Source of the DNA: Atherinomorus stipes
Taxonomy: Eukaryota; Chordata; Actinopteri; Atheriniformes; Atherinidae
Direction of reading: 5' to 3'
Assembly: GCA_023101725.1 (NCBI GenBank)
Contig: JALJCO010003053.1
Span: 1,681,501-1,745,500 of the forward strand
DNA: 64,000 nt
The number at the start of each line of letters is the position of its first letter. Position 1 is the first letter of the stretch. Below the pieces are notes generated by a model. The model was not told where the DNA came from. It saw only the letters and a program-made list of their open reading frames with translations, and did not search any database. Made by a program: the position numbers and the translations under genes. Shown here in pieces: positions 1 to 10,503 of this stretch.

Positions 1-1173
1 ATGAGTGTTCTGTGTGAAATATCAAATTTGATAAGAAAAAAAGCCCGTGTGAAAGCGAATATGTGATGGAGGACACTATATGGCCGTATGTCAGATGCGA
101 CTCTGTTATCTACACAGATTGGATTGCTATTGTGTATCACAGAGTTTGTGTTGTTGCTTTGTTTTTGTTGTCAGATAACCTCTGGATGCAAGATAAAGCA
201 TAACCCCACGTAGATTTAGATTTATTTCAGGGAGTTGGATGTTTTAGCTTGAGGAGAGAAGAGAGATGACTTACCACCAAATCAAAGAAGTAAGACAGAA
301 GAAATGCAAGAGTGGTGCAAGATTGACAATTATTGCCAGAAATTGCTCATTTCCATTTTTTCGGTGTTTATTGTGATAAAAGTGGTGCTCTGGCTTTAAA
401 ACGCTGCAGATGCTCTGGCAAGTTTCTTTTAATTAGATTTGAGATGCTGCAAATAGACAGAACCTGATTATAGTGATTGTTTTACAAACAATGAGACCAA
501 GCCGTGATTGTGGGTGGAAGACTTTGACTTGGCAAGCTTTGAACACAAAGAGCATTTTTTTCACATTTATTTATTTTTTTCAAAGTTTGCTATTTACAGG
601 CTACAGCTGTATTTGCATTGTTTACTTATTTTCTTATATTTTCATCATTGTTTGCATCACATTTGACAAAATTAGCACAATAATGCTTTAAATAAATCAG
701 TATACAGTAATTAAAGGTACAGTGTGTTATGTGTTTATTTTTTTTTTTAGAATAAATAATTTCTATCTACCTGTTGGGGGTGCACATACTGTATGGAGCC
801 TGCAATATTTGTTCCACCATTGTTACTACCGTGTCCCTGAATGGACTAAGCAATGTGTGTGAAGTGAGAACCCTCTGAACTTGAAAACTGCAGTAGCAGC
901 TTTGTTTAATGAGAGTTAGCGCACTGTTTGGGATAAGTATTGTCTTAAAAGACATTAAAAATAGTTACTCATAGTGCAGTCACAGCTACATCTGAGACCA
1001 CTGGATCCACTTACAGATGAAAACATCTTTATGTTTGTGAAAATTTTGGCCACTAACGGCCACCATACATTCACAACAGTGCTTGGAATATGAAGTCATT
1101 GGAAAGAAAGCATCTTTTCTTTCAAATACCCATCTTTACCACTAGATGTCAGTAATTCTCAAAAACTGTACCT
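1..1173. other. non-coding sequence, no gene seen
   Basis: AT-rich sequence with short T-runs (for example near 735-750). Open frames here are under 75 codons, show no recognisable motif and have a composition like the flanks. I see no repeat boundary until the TTAA site at 1174-1177. Confidence 0.5.
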
Positions 1174-1177
1174 TTAA

Positions 1178-1835
1178 AGGCAGGGTAGGCGATCTTGGAA
1201 AACAGTTCGAACAAGCTACTTTTGAAAAAATATACACCCCCCGAAACCACGCCTCCAGGGCACAGGAACGCGTTGTGTGCACTTTTATCGGCAAAGATAA
1301 CCGAGAACAGCCAAGTGGCTAGCTTGTTAGCTTCCAAGTAAACAGTAGAGGAACCACGTTTCTAAAAGTGATAATTATCTCACCTCCAACTTTTTCTGCG
1401 GCGTAAAACATCCTCACTGCAAACACCAACACCTCCATGACTTAATCCACATCCGTTTTTTCTTTTTAAGAGCAAACAGCGGCATAGATAAGAGCAGCGA
1501 GCAGCCATGCTCTCTTGGTTCGTCTGCACTGAGATGCTCATGGCGAGTCGAGAGTGCGCGCACACGCACGAAAGGACGGTTGGTGCGCGATAGAGAGCAG
1601 TCAAGTTTGATGGACATAAAAATCATTTAATCAATCAGCATGGGCCGTTTAAAACTCCATCCAATGAAATTAATTTCATTGGAAGGGGTTTTTCCAGTGT
1701 TGTACGTTCCTCAGGTGATTATTTTTTTAAATTTTTGTGTCAGAATATTTAATTAATTGGCTGCAATCGGGGAGTGAAGAAGACTTTAAGCAATATAGTA
1801 AAAAATGCTCCTGGAAAACATCATCCACTCTGCCT
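1178..1835 (+). mobile_element. TTAA-targeting non-autonomous DNA transposon, family K2 copy 1
   Basis: The 658-bp element is flanked on both sides by TTAA (1174-1177 and 1836-1839). Its ends form an imperfect inverted repeat: AGGCAGGGTAGGCGAT on the left, and AGGCAGAGTGGATGAT when the right end is read on the other strand. The same family lies at 62795-63420 in the opposite orientation, and matching blocks run through the interior (for example the ACCACGCCT and CACCTCCAACT segments). TTAA duplication is known for piggyBac and Kolobok transposases; AGG-type ends directly after TTAA fit Kolobok-like elements better, but this is inference. No transposase reading frame is present, so it must have been moved in trans. 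Confidence 0.8.
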
Positions 1836-1958
1836 TTAACATGTCTTTCAACGACAATGAAAAGCAAAATAATAAATTAAAAACATAGAAAAAGTCATTT
1901 AATGACAGTGCTGTTTTTTAATAGTCTCTAGACAGGTATTCAGTTTGTTGCCATTTAA

Positions 1959-2605
1959 AGGGACTTGAGGCAGGAATTTGAAAAAAACCTAACATGAATG
2001 TCCCTTTTTTTCATACTAACGGGTGATGAAGCGCTAAATACCAAAAATAACGTTTCCATTCATGTTTCTCTCTGTTGCCTTGAACAGGCTGTGTACTGCA
2101 AAATGCGCTGCAATTCGGTGTCCGAATTTCCCGCGCTGCCCTGCGGACATGACGTCAAATAACCTACATCCGCAGTTTTGATGCAGGAAAAAGACGGTCA
2201 CGTTAAATAAAAACACTGTAAGCGATAGTTACAGATTATTCTGCCGTCAGAATATGATCTAGATCAACTGAAAGACACTAAAAATTGTAACTACGAAGAA
2301 AAAGCTCAGTAAACAACATTATAGTTTTCCAGCTCTGCCATGCGGACGTGACGTCACATGACGCTACATCCGCTGTTTTGATATAGGACGAAGCCGGTCG
2401 CGGTAAATTCAAACATTGTAAGCGATTGTTATGGATTATTCTGCCGTCAGCAAACGATCCAGATCAACTGAAAGACACTAAAAAGTGTAACTATGGAGAA
2501 AAAGGTGAGTAAACAACATTATAGCTTCAGTTTGTGCACGCTCCCGTGACGGCTTGGCTCGTGGCTGCAGTTACCTGAAGCGCCAGTCGCGGCAGTCGCG
2601 AGTTT
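1959..2605 (+). mobile_element. TTAA-targeting DNA transposon, family K3 copy 1, right end lost
   Basis: The left end AGGGACTTGAGGCAGGA follows a TTAA at 1955-1958. The interior matches the complete copy at 62167-62660 block by block, including the shared stretch TTGCCTTGAACAGGCTGTGT. The match stops near 2605, just after a GTCGCGGCAGTCGCGAG block, and no right inverted repeat or TTAA follows, so this end is deleted or replaced. The copy is longer than its sibling because about 199 bp in the middle is duplicated in tandem. It starts only about 120 bp after the K2 element. No coding capacity. Confidence 0.72.
2133..2530 (+). repeat. 199-bp tandem duplication inside the K3 element
   Basis: Two adjacent units of about 199 bp each contain TGCGGAC, a TGACGTCA-type block, CTACATCCG and GATTATTCTGCCGTCAG in the same order. 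The sibling K3 copy near 62.4 kb has a single unit, so the duplication is specific to this copy. The units differ at many positions, so the duplication is not recent. The boundaries are approximate. Confidence 0.75.
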
Positions 2606-3057
2606 CGCTAACAGGGGTCCAGAAGAAGATCAAGAAGAGGGAAAAAAAAATTCATAGTGTGACTACTCATGATTACATTCATTAAGCGGTAATATTGTGA
2701 ACTCTGTCCTTTATAACGCTGCATTCAGTCATGCGTACCGGTCTTTTACCTCAGAGATGTAGCGGACATGTACCGGCTGGCCTACATGTCACAAGAGCGG
2801 AAATGTTGTGGCACGTCGTTTTGGCTGAAAGCACAAGAAAATGTTCTGGACAGAGTTGAAGGGAGAGCGGGGCTGCAACATTTCCTGATGTATGAAAGCG
2901 CCGGGACACAATAAATCCGCAAGGAAGAAGCATGTTTGAAAAGACGAGTCTGTTTAAAGAGCGGATGGACTTTACCGCTCATGTTCCGCAATGCAAGTCT
3001 GAAAACAGCTTTAGTTTTAACTTCATTATAAGTAGGTAATTCAGAAAAAGCTTAAAT
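2606..3057. other. non-coding sequence, no feature recognised
   Basis: About 450 bp between two transposon relics. It holds short frames only and no inverted-repeat ends that I can pair. Confidence 0.4.
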
Positions 3058-3177
3058 GGCCAGGGCTGTGCCTAAAATAGCGTTTAATTTGATAATGGCT
3101 TTTTTGATAAATATCAATATCGATCGATACAGATTTTCTTTTATTGATAATCTTTTTTTCTATATCGTCCAGCCCTA
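3058..3177 (-). mobile_element. short hAT-like relic
   Basis: About 120 bp, rich in ATCGAT/GATA words, running from CCAGGGCTGTGC to ATATCGTCCAGCCCTAC. The two ends are weakly complementary (CAGGGCTG against TAGGGCTGGACGATATAG). Ends of this kind and ATCGATA-rich interiors are typical of non-autonomous hAT elements in fish. I could not find an 8-bp target duplication, so the class is tentative. Confidence 0.45.
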
Positions 3178-3598
3178 CCTTGGTTGGAACCAGTTGTCAT
3201 ATGAATTACTGTTGTCTTTCTGGCATCTCCAACTGCTCTGCTCATCATCCTACAACCTCTGACATCATTTTTCATCTGTTGCTCCCTGGATATTTTCTCC
3301 TTTTCAGACCATTCTCTTTAATCTCTAGAGGTGGTGTGTGTGGATAATCCCTTAAGTTTCAGGAAAACTCAGACCAGCCTGTCTGACACCTACAACCATT
3401 CCACTTCAAGTCACCAAGTTACTTAAATCCCTTTTCCTCCTCATTCTGATGCTCGGTTTGAACTTCAGCAAGTCGTCTTGACCATGTCTACAACTGCACT
3501 GAGTTGCTGCCATGTGATTGGGTGATTACCCATTTGTGTTAACAAGAAATTAAAAGCTGATCTAATAAAGTGCCAGATGAGTGAGGTTCCCTTTTTCT
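3178..3598. other. non-coding sequence, no feature recognised
   Basis: About 420 bp with only short frames. It is bounded on the right by the TTAA of the next element. Confidence 0.4.
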
Positions 3599-3602
3599 TT
3601 AA

Positions 3603-4365
3603 AGGAGTGATGACACAGAAGTATAAACTATTTCATGTAGTTGATATTGCTGCATATGTCAATTCTCCAAAGAAAAAAAGTCACTTTTTACAGCAGGGGA
3701 TTGTTTTGGCATGCTAGACTTCCTTCCTCAGTAAAAGGGTTGGTTTGGTTATGATATGCAGCTTTACCCAGAGACTAAGTTGACTTCATTTTGATTGACT
3801 ACACCTTATTAGGCGATAACCTTATTTAGAGAAACTAGGTCAAGCTACAGTTGGACTTTGCTAAAGGCTATCTGTTAGTGTCATGGGCTCTTCAGACACT
3901 GAACTATGTTCATCAGACATGAAAGCATTTAGAAAATAAATAAACTTACAGGTAATGACAAGGTTCTGGATGTATCCTTCGATGTTGCTGCTGAAGTTTT
4001 CTTTTAAATCCATTTGTTCAAAAACCCAGACCTGAATTAATCCATGTTGAATGCAGCCAGACATGCATGCTAGCATGACTCACATCAGTGTATCAGCTGA
4101 GCTGATACAGGAGAGAATGGGGAAGGAGAGGGGGAGGGGGGAGGCTGCTTGATAGTGAGCTCTAACTGGAGAAAATGAATTACGTAGAATGATAAACTAT
4201 GCAGAATGATAAGCTGCTGTCTGATTCAACCTTTATGAACAAAGAAACAAAGCTGACCGTCTGTAAACAGGGACTTTGATTTTCACTCTGGACATTCACA
4301 TGGCACAACAGATCATATTATACCCCCAAAACCACAGAGAAGTGAAATTTTATGTCATAGCACTG
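3603..4365 (-). mobile_element. TTAA-targeting DNA transposon, family K1 copy 1
   Basis: TTAA occurs at 3599-3602 and 4366-4369. The 763-bp interior is the reverse complement of the copies at 18854-19630 and 45628-46424, with homologous blocks from end to end, such as the segments around GACTTCATTTTGATTG and TATTTATTTTCTAAATGC. The ends form a short imperfect inverted repeat sharing ATGACAT. It also carries a pair of ATCATTCTACGTA-type units near the middle, as the sister copies do. No transposase is encoded. Placement in a Kolobok-like or piggyBac-like group is inferred from the TTAA target only. Confidence 0.82.
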
Positions 4366-4542
4366 TTAATATCAATGGGTTACTCAGATACATTATTGTG
4401 ATCATAAACTGTAAGAGATTCCTTCTGTTGAACCTGGGAATGAACTCCTGGATCAAACTCCAGTCAGAAAAACAAATTTGGAAAAACAAAGCAAAAATCT
4501 TTGTGTGTAAGAGACTGCAGAATCATTACTATGCAAACCTTA

Positions 4543-6225
4543 CTGTACGTTCAGACCAAAGGCGACAAAAGTGGCAAAGACGCCCGAGGCTGGGCGACAA
4601 ACAGGACAGCGACCAAAGCGGGAAGATATTCTGGCCGCTTTAGTCGCTCATCACGTGACTGACGTCAAAGTTAAATCGCACTGCTCTTTTAAAGGAGCCG
4701 CACAGCGACTTCTAGACAGCGTCATTGCTGTTGCTCACGTTCCCCTCAGTTAAAGCAGAGCAGAGCTGCAGGACGCTTTGTGTGGTCATTAAATACAGGG
4801 GGGAAAAATCACAGAGCATTAACATAAATTATAATGTTTTTTCTATTTAGTCACAAGCGGATTGAGTTGTTTTCTGGGGAAAACAAACAATTGGCGTTGT
4901 GATTTATCCACCACAGCATTATCAAACTTTCATAACTTTGAAATACATTAAAATATGGCTGAAACAAAAAAAGCAGTAATGACAATAAACTCAGAATATG
5001 ACTTCAAACTTTGCAGAAAACACGGAGTCAACACTGCGCGCGCTGCTGTTTCTGTGATCTTTGGAGAAAAAAGGAAGAATCTCCGCGCATCATCCAGCCC
5101 GTTCAGCCCGGTAGAATTAATCCAGCCACAGTTCGTCTGCTAGTTTGGTGAAGCGGCTTCATTTAATGTGGAACAACTTCACATTATTTTCTCCACGCTG
5201 CCCAACACTGACATTTAAACTCGCTGCACATAAACTCAACTCAGATTCACAAGCTGTGCTCAATATGAGAAGAGCGTGCGCGTGCATCCCGGTCACTTTC
5301 TCATAATTATGCAGAGCCGGTGCGTTTTAACACATGTTGATAATGATTTCAGATATTTTTAGTTTATATGTTTATCACAGAAGTGCATAAAACACCGCGC
5401 AGGAACGAAGTCCTGTATGACACGAAACAAAAGACAAGCGGAGACACGCATATGCTGCAGCCGAGACAAAGTCAGGAGAGCGCACGTGCGTGTGCGTGTT
5501 CTAAAGAAAAATAGCCGGAGCAGGAGGCGAAAAACGTTTTGGAAGAACGGGGAAAGGGGTGAGGCGGTCAGTAAATGACATTAATTCCCGTTGATAATTG
5601 TTATTTTATCATTAACATGGTCTGTCAGGACCATAAATACGTGCGTTTAACCCTTAAAATCATCTGGACTCATCATGGATGTGGATGACATCACTGTGAT
5701 GCTGCTGTACACCTGAAGCAGACGGCGTCGCCGGGTGCAGGAGGTTTCCTCGGCGCCGGCGGGAGCTGGAGCTGCAGCCGGACAGAGACGGTTTCAGCGG
5801 GACTTCAGGTTGAACATCCAGGAGGTATTTTCTTTTCTTTTTAAGTCCCGGCAGCCAAAAAAGAAGAACGTTAGGGATGGACCTGAACAGGTAATCAGCC
5901 TCTCGGCATCGGCAGAACAAGTGCGTTGTTGTCGGAACCAAAGTCACATGCGTTGTTCTTTGGGGCTGCTTGATAGGAGGACACCTCTACTCTGATTGGC
6001 TGCCGCCTGTTGCCGCTGAACCGCGTCATAGCTAATTAGCATAAAGTTAACCAAAGTTCAACTTCTCATCTGGTGCCGCTTTGGACGCTTTAGCCGCTTT
6101 TGTCGCCGAGGACGCGCGGCAGAGGGCGGCAGACGCTCTTGTCGCCCAGGACGCCTGCTCTCATTGAAAATGTATGAACTTCCGGCGTCCTTGCCGCTTT
6201 TGTCGCCTTTGGTCTGAACGTACAG
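4543..6225. mobile_element. PIF/Harbinger-type non-autonomous transposon, 1.68 kb
   Basis: The ends are inverted repeats of about 35 bp with one mismatch, beginning CTGTACGTTCAGACCAAAGG on each strand. They are flanked by TTA on both sides (4540-4542 and 6226-6228), which fits the TWA target preference of PIF/Harbinger transposases. Next to each end the words GCCGCTTT, GTCGC and GACGC recur, giving subterminal repeat arrays of the kind used for transposase binding. The roughly 1.3 kb interior is CpG-richer than the flanks. Its open frames are under 100 codons with no transposase or Myb-like motif, so it is a deletion derivative or captured filler. Confidence 0.85.
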
Positions 6226-6228
6226 TTA

Positions 6229-6834
6229 CACACTTCCCCGATGCGATTACATGTTCATGGATGGGAAAGGTTGGCACAGCTAACCCCAAAGGTAGTATGG
6301 TATGTATGGGACCAGATGCATGTCCCAAGTTTGCATACATGGACACGGAAAGAATGAATTCCCTTTTACACAACATTACATGAATAAATCATATGTTAGA
6401 CTGGGCTCAATAGGTAGATAGACCAGTGACAACAGGTTTCATTTACACAATCAGATTAGGTTTGCCAATAATCGACTAGCATGGTTTTTGAAGGTGTCAG
6501 AATTAGTATGTGCAGAGAAAATGTCTGATACTCCCATCCTCACTCAAAACGTCAAAAATGACATTTAACAGTACTCCAGTAACATCTGCTCCCAGAACTG
6601 ATGTCCCTGACAGGATTGGTTGATCTGAACAGCTGTACTAACGGGAATTAAACAAACCAGCACATTCCATTTCTGGGAATTAAAGACCAATCTAGAAATA
6701 CAGTGATAATATGTAAAAAGTCAAGTGAGCAAAGAAACGAACTGTAAATGGCCCACAAAAATGTGAAATTTTAACCTGCGCCCCCTCCAAAAATGCTTCC
6801 ATATACAATTAAAGTAATCAAAGTTATCCATTGA
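6229..6834. other. non-coding sequence upstream of the coiled-coil gene
   Basis: About 600 bp with no repeat ends or coding frame that I can support. If the downstream frame is a terminal exon, this stretch is intron. A TGA at 6832-6834 closes that frame on the 5' side. Confidence 0.4.
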
Positions 6835-6878
6835 CATAAAAGCAGCGGTGAGGAAAGTAACGCTGAGCTCTCTGTCAG

Positions 6879-8478
6879 GCCACGAGCCACAGCTCCTGGC
6901 CTAGAAAATGGCTCGCCGGGAAACCAGGTACCCCATGTCTCTAAAACTCCAACTGCTTCTAAACCAGAACAGAATATTCTGGAGTCTGAGCCCTCTACAT
7001 CTGCTAGGACTCCTCCTTCAGGGGGTGTCCGTCAGGAAAACCGTCGTCCCCAGGTCTCACAGTATAGGCCACATTATGATACGCGCGAGCCATTGAACTT
7101 AGCGGATATTTATTATGGAAAGCATCGTCCCCAGGACTCACAGCACAGGCCACGTTATGATACACGCGAACCATTGAACTTAGCGGATATTTATTATGGA
7201 AAGCATCGTCGCCAGGTCTCACAGTACAGGCCACATTATGATAGGCACGAGACAACAAACTTAACGGATATTTCTGATGGAAATCATCGTCCCCAGGTCC
7301 CAGAGCACAGACCGCCTTATAGCAGGCAGAGAGTAAACTCTAACAATGGCCCCTCGGATGACATGGAGGATCCAGTTCTCTATGAAGGAATTGGCTACCT
7401 GACTGACCAAGTGATAACTCTCAAATCCACGCTACAGGAGAAGAATGTCATCCTCTCTCAGGAGAAAGAAAAAAGAATTTTAGCAGAGGCTAAATTCTTT
7501 TTGTTTTACGAGTTCAACAAAAAAAATGCAGAATGGCTGCAACGCGCTTCAAAGACAGAACGGGAGAAAAGTCAAGTTCCTGATGAAGAGCCGAGCACGA
7601 GCACAGGAATTACTGAAGAAGTGGCTCAATCCACCACAACTCCTCATGGAGAGAACAAAGACGAGTCTGAAAAAGAAGATGAACTCGCAGCAACTCTCAA
7701 TGAAATAGAGAGATTAAAGAAAGCACTTGAAGAAAAGAAGGCCATCAATCTTGAGCTGACATCCAAGCTATCAGTGATGGAGAAGGCCACAGAGGACCTT
7801 GAGTGGAAAGTAGCAAAACTCACCGTAGAGGTGAAATCTGAGAGGGAACCCATAAGCTACCAGTCTGTAATGACTGGACAGGAACCTGTTCCACAGTTTT
7901 CTGCAGCAGAGATAACATACACATATAAAAATGTCTGTGAGCCACTGCTTTCAACGCCTGAAAAAGTTGAACCAGAAGTGGTTTCTGAAGGACAAGATGG
8001 GACACCAGAGGAACCAGAGAAAAACCAAGTCCAAGTAATCCCAGCAGTCTTTCTTGAGAATTCAAATAAGTCAGATAGCTTCTTTCCTTCTAATGGAGAG
8101 CCACAACCAGAAAGACTCCCTGAATCACTGGAAGAATGTTTACAAGAATTGGTCCCAGAACCACAGGAGGTCTCTAAGATGCCAGTAAAAGAAACAACTA
8201 AGAAAGGACAACGCAAAAATAAGAAGCGCATATCCACCTTGAAAGTTATTGAACTTAAAGTAATCCAGGAAGTTGATGAAGAAACAGAAATCTCTTCTGA
8301 GAACGTTGTCAGTTCAGATAACTTCTGTCCTTCTATTGGAAAGCCAGAACCAAAAAGACTCCCTGAATCACTGGAGGAATGTTTACCAGAACTGGTCCCA
8401 GAACCACAGCAGTTTTCTGAGACACCAATAAGAGAAATTATATCAAAGAAACGTCGGCACAAAAACAAGAGACAATAA
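6879..8478 (+). CDS. unrecognised coiled-coil, acidic repeat protein (probable terminal exon or single-exon gene)
   Basis: One frame stays open from just after the TGA at 6832 to the TAA ending at 8478, about 547 codons, far longer than any other frame here. The first in-frame ATG is at 7363, giving 371 residues. Upstream the frame encodes a tyrosine/arginine-rich array of 26-residue repeats (motif NLADIYYGKHR), so that part is probably translated from an upstream exon; CTCTCTGTCAG ending at 6878 is a plausible splice acceptor and sets the start given here. Counting from the ATG, residues of about 10-68 and 101-160 look like charged coiled coils. The C-terminal third is acidic and proline-rich and contains an 81-residue duplication; each copy has RLPESLEECL followed by a basic KKR-type cluster that could be a nuclear signal. 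I know no family with this layout. It could also be the tail of a degenerating gene. Function unknown. Confidence 0.6.
7048..7330 (+). repeat. 78-bp in-frame tandem repeat, about 3.6 units
   Basis: The unit begins CGTCCCCAGGTCTCACAG and ends near TATGGAAAGCAT; it recurs at 7126, 7204 and, partially, 7282. Because 78 is divisible by three, every unit encodes the same 26-residue block, with conserved YRPHYD and NLADIYYGKHR. The last unit is the most diverged. Confidence 0.9.
8083..8478 (+). repeat. 243-bp in-frame duplication in the 3' coding region
   Basis: Two copies offset by 243 bp (81 codons): the stretch AGACTCCCTGAATCACTGGA occurs at 8113 and 8356. The encoded blocks both read from a serine-rich start through RLPESLEECL and LVPEPQ to a lysine/arginine cluster. 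The copies differ at scattered sites but keep the frame. Confidence 0.88.
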
Positions 8479-8489
8479 GAAGTTTTTGA

Positions 8490-9075
8490 ATAATAACGTA
8501 AAACATCAAAATATAAAAATAAATCCATATATAAGTAATGAAAAAATATATCAAAAATCCATGTTACAAATGAAAATTCCATAAAAATAAAAACACTCTA
8601 ATAACTAATAAAACTAATAGAAAAAAACAATACAACTAATAAAAAAAATCTATTAAAAAATAACAAAAAATCCATAAAACCAAGAAAAACACTATAAAAA
8701 ACTGAAAATCCGTTTAATTTATGAAAAATCTATTCAAAAAAATTCATACACTATAAAAAAAAAAAAAAAATCCATATAATTAATAAAAAAAAGTTCATTA
8801 AAAGTAACCAAAAAATCCATCAAATGAACAAAAGACACTGTTAAAAAACTAAAAATCCTTTCTATTTAGTTATTGAACAATCCACAAAAGAAATCTATGA
8901 ACTAATAAAACACTGTTAACAAAGCCTAAAAAACCATATGATTAATCAAAAAAGTATATTAAAAACAAGAAAAAAAATCCATATAACAAACAAAAGCACT
9001 ATTAAAAAGCAAAAAAAAAAAATCCATATATCTAATAAAAAATCCCAAATAAAAAAAAATAAATTAAGAAAATCC
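8490..9075 (+). repeat. A-rich strand-asymmetric low-complexity tract
   Basis: Nearly 600 bp in which A dominates the top strand. Words such as AAATCCATA, CTAATAAAA and AAAAACACT recur at irregular spacing, like a decayed tandem array. It begins just after the stop codon of the coiled-coil gene; AATAAA words near 8516 could serve as its polyadenylation signal. It ends at a C-run immediately before the LINE fragment. Confidence 0.7.
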
Positions 9076-9423
9076 CCCCCCCCCCCACGAGCTGCCACCT
9101 TACTGTGGTGGAGGGGTTTGCGTGTTCTGAGGATCCTAGGAGCTATGTTGTCTGGGGCTTTATGCCCCTGGTATGGTTACCCATGGCAAACAGATCTCTA
9201 GGGGTAGGACCAGACAAAGTGCAGCTCAAAGACCCTTATGGAAAGAAACAACATTGGAGCCCAGTGGGCACGGGGCAATTGGTGGCTGCGGCTTTCACCC
9301 ATGGGACCCGGTTGAGCCTAGCCTGAAATGATGAGGACACACCACCGGTCAGACGGGCCGCAGGGGTAGCCTGCCTGAGCTGGGCAGTGACCAAAGGCAG
9401 GGGAGACCGTGGCCGTCTGATCC

Positions 9424-10125
9424 TTAGCTGCAGAAACTGGCTCCAGGGACGTGGAATGTCACCTCTCTGATGGGAATAGAGCCTGAGCTGGTGCACGAGG
9501 TTGAGCAGTTCCTGCTACATGGACTCACCTCAACGCAGCTTGGGCTCTGGAAACAGCATTTTCGAGAGGGACTGGACCTTGTTCCATTCTGGAGTTGCTT
9601 CCACTGAAAAGTGCCAAGCAGGTGTGGGTATATTCATTGCCCCCTGGCTTGGTGTCTGTATGTTAGGGTTTAACCTTGTGGAAGAGAGGATAGTCTCCCT
9701 CCACCTACAGGTGGGGGGACAGATCCTGACTGTAGTTTGTGCTTATGCACAGAACAGCAGTTCAGAGTACCCACCATCTTGGAGTCCTTCGACAGCATGT
9801 TGGATAGCGCTCCATCTGAGGACTCCATCGTTCTGCTGGGGAACTTCAATGCTCACTTGAGCAATGACACTGAGACCATGAAGGGGTGTGATTGGGAGGA
9901 ATGCCCCCCTGATGTGAATCTGAGTGGTGTTTTGTTGTTGGTCTTCTGTGCCTGCCAATTGTCCATAACAAACACCATGTTATGGCATAAGAGTGTCCAC
10001 CTGTGCACCTGGCACCATGACACTATGCTGCAGATCGATGACTGACTTTGTAGTTGTGTTGGCTGGCTTGCGGCCACATGTCCTGGACACTTGGGTGAAG
10101 AGAGGGGTAAGCTGTCAACTGATCA
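9424..10125 (+). pseudogene. broken LINE endonuclease domain
   Basis: Reading across frames shows the endonuclease order: GTWNV-type start near 9450, an SGV block, VVCAYA, then LLGNFNAH near 9830 and a threonine/histidine-rich TWHHD block near 10010, ending in a STDHH-type motif near 10117. The frame changes at least near 9500, near 9770 and after 10030, and stops interrupt it. The protein is therefore not made. The family's role is nicking target DNA to prime reverse transcription. Confidence 0.78.
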
Positions 10126-10133
10126 CCACCTGG

Positions 10134-10503
10134 GCCCGGTTGTTCAGTTCTTGGTTATTTTAATCACTGCTTAACCCCTAACGGTTGGTTAAATTCTTAC
10201 CGTTAGCTAACCAACCGTTAAATATGTGTTGTTCAAAGCATGGTTCGTCATGCCGTCAGCTAACAGCACCATCAAAGTTTACTGTGTGGTTGCCATCATC
10301 CGTTTACACCAATGTATTCCACAATGTTCCAGCGTTAGCAACAGACACCATAATAAGAGATAACAAGTTACTTTAACGTCAAGATAACAATGATTAAAGT
10401 TGACCAAGTTTTGAACAAAAGATAACCGGACTGTTAACGTTAACGGTTGGTTAACTGTATTTAACGGCTGGTTTAAAAATAACCAAGTTTTGAACAACTG
10501 GGC
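10134..10503. mobile_element. 370-bp miniature DNA transposon nested in the LINE
   Basis: Terminal inverted repeats of about 30 bp begin GCCCGGTTGTTCAG on the left and GCCCAGTTGTTCAAAA on the right strand; both continue into CTTGGTTATTTT. The host LINE reads GATCACCACCTGG before and CCTGGTGGTAAG after, so CCTGG (10129-10133, 10504-10508) is a 5-bp target duplication and removing the insert restores the LINE. Inside, ACGGTTGGTTAA and its complement recur several times near both ends. No protein. The superfamily is uncertain: 5-bp duplications are not usual for hAT (8) or Harbinger (3). Confidence 0.88.

Noticed and set aside
5660..5995. Overlapping 86- and 95-codon frames within the Harbinger-type element as its transposase
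   Set aside because: Neither has a DDE or Myb-like motif, and both are far too short.
7857..8582. 241-codon open frame on the minus strand opposite the coiled-coil gene
   Set aside because: It is an antisense shadow of the repeat-bearing plus-strand frame; its serine-rich composition is explained by the complement of acidic codons.
9501..9860. 119-codon frame as an independent host gene
   Set aside because: It is the LINE endonuclease in part and changes frame near 9770 relative to the family.
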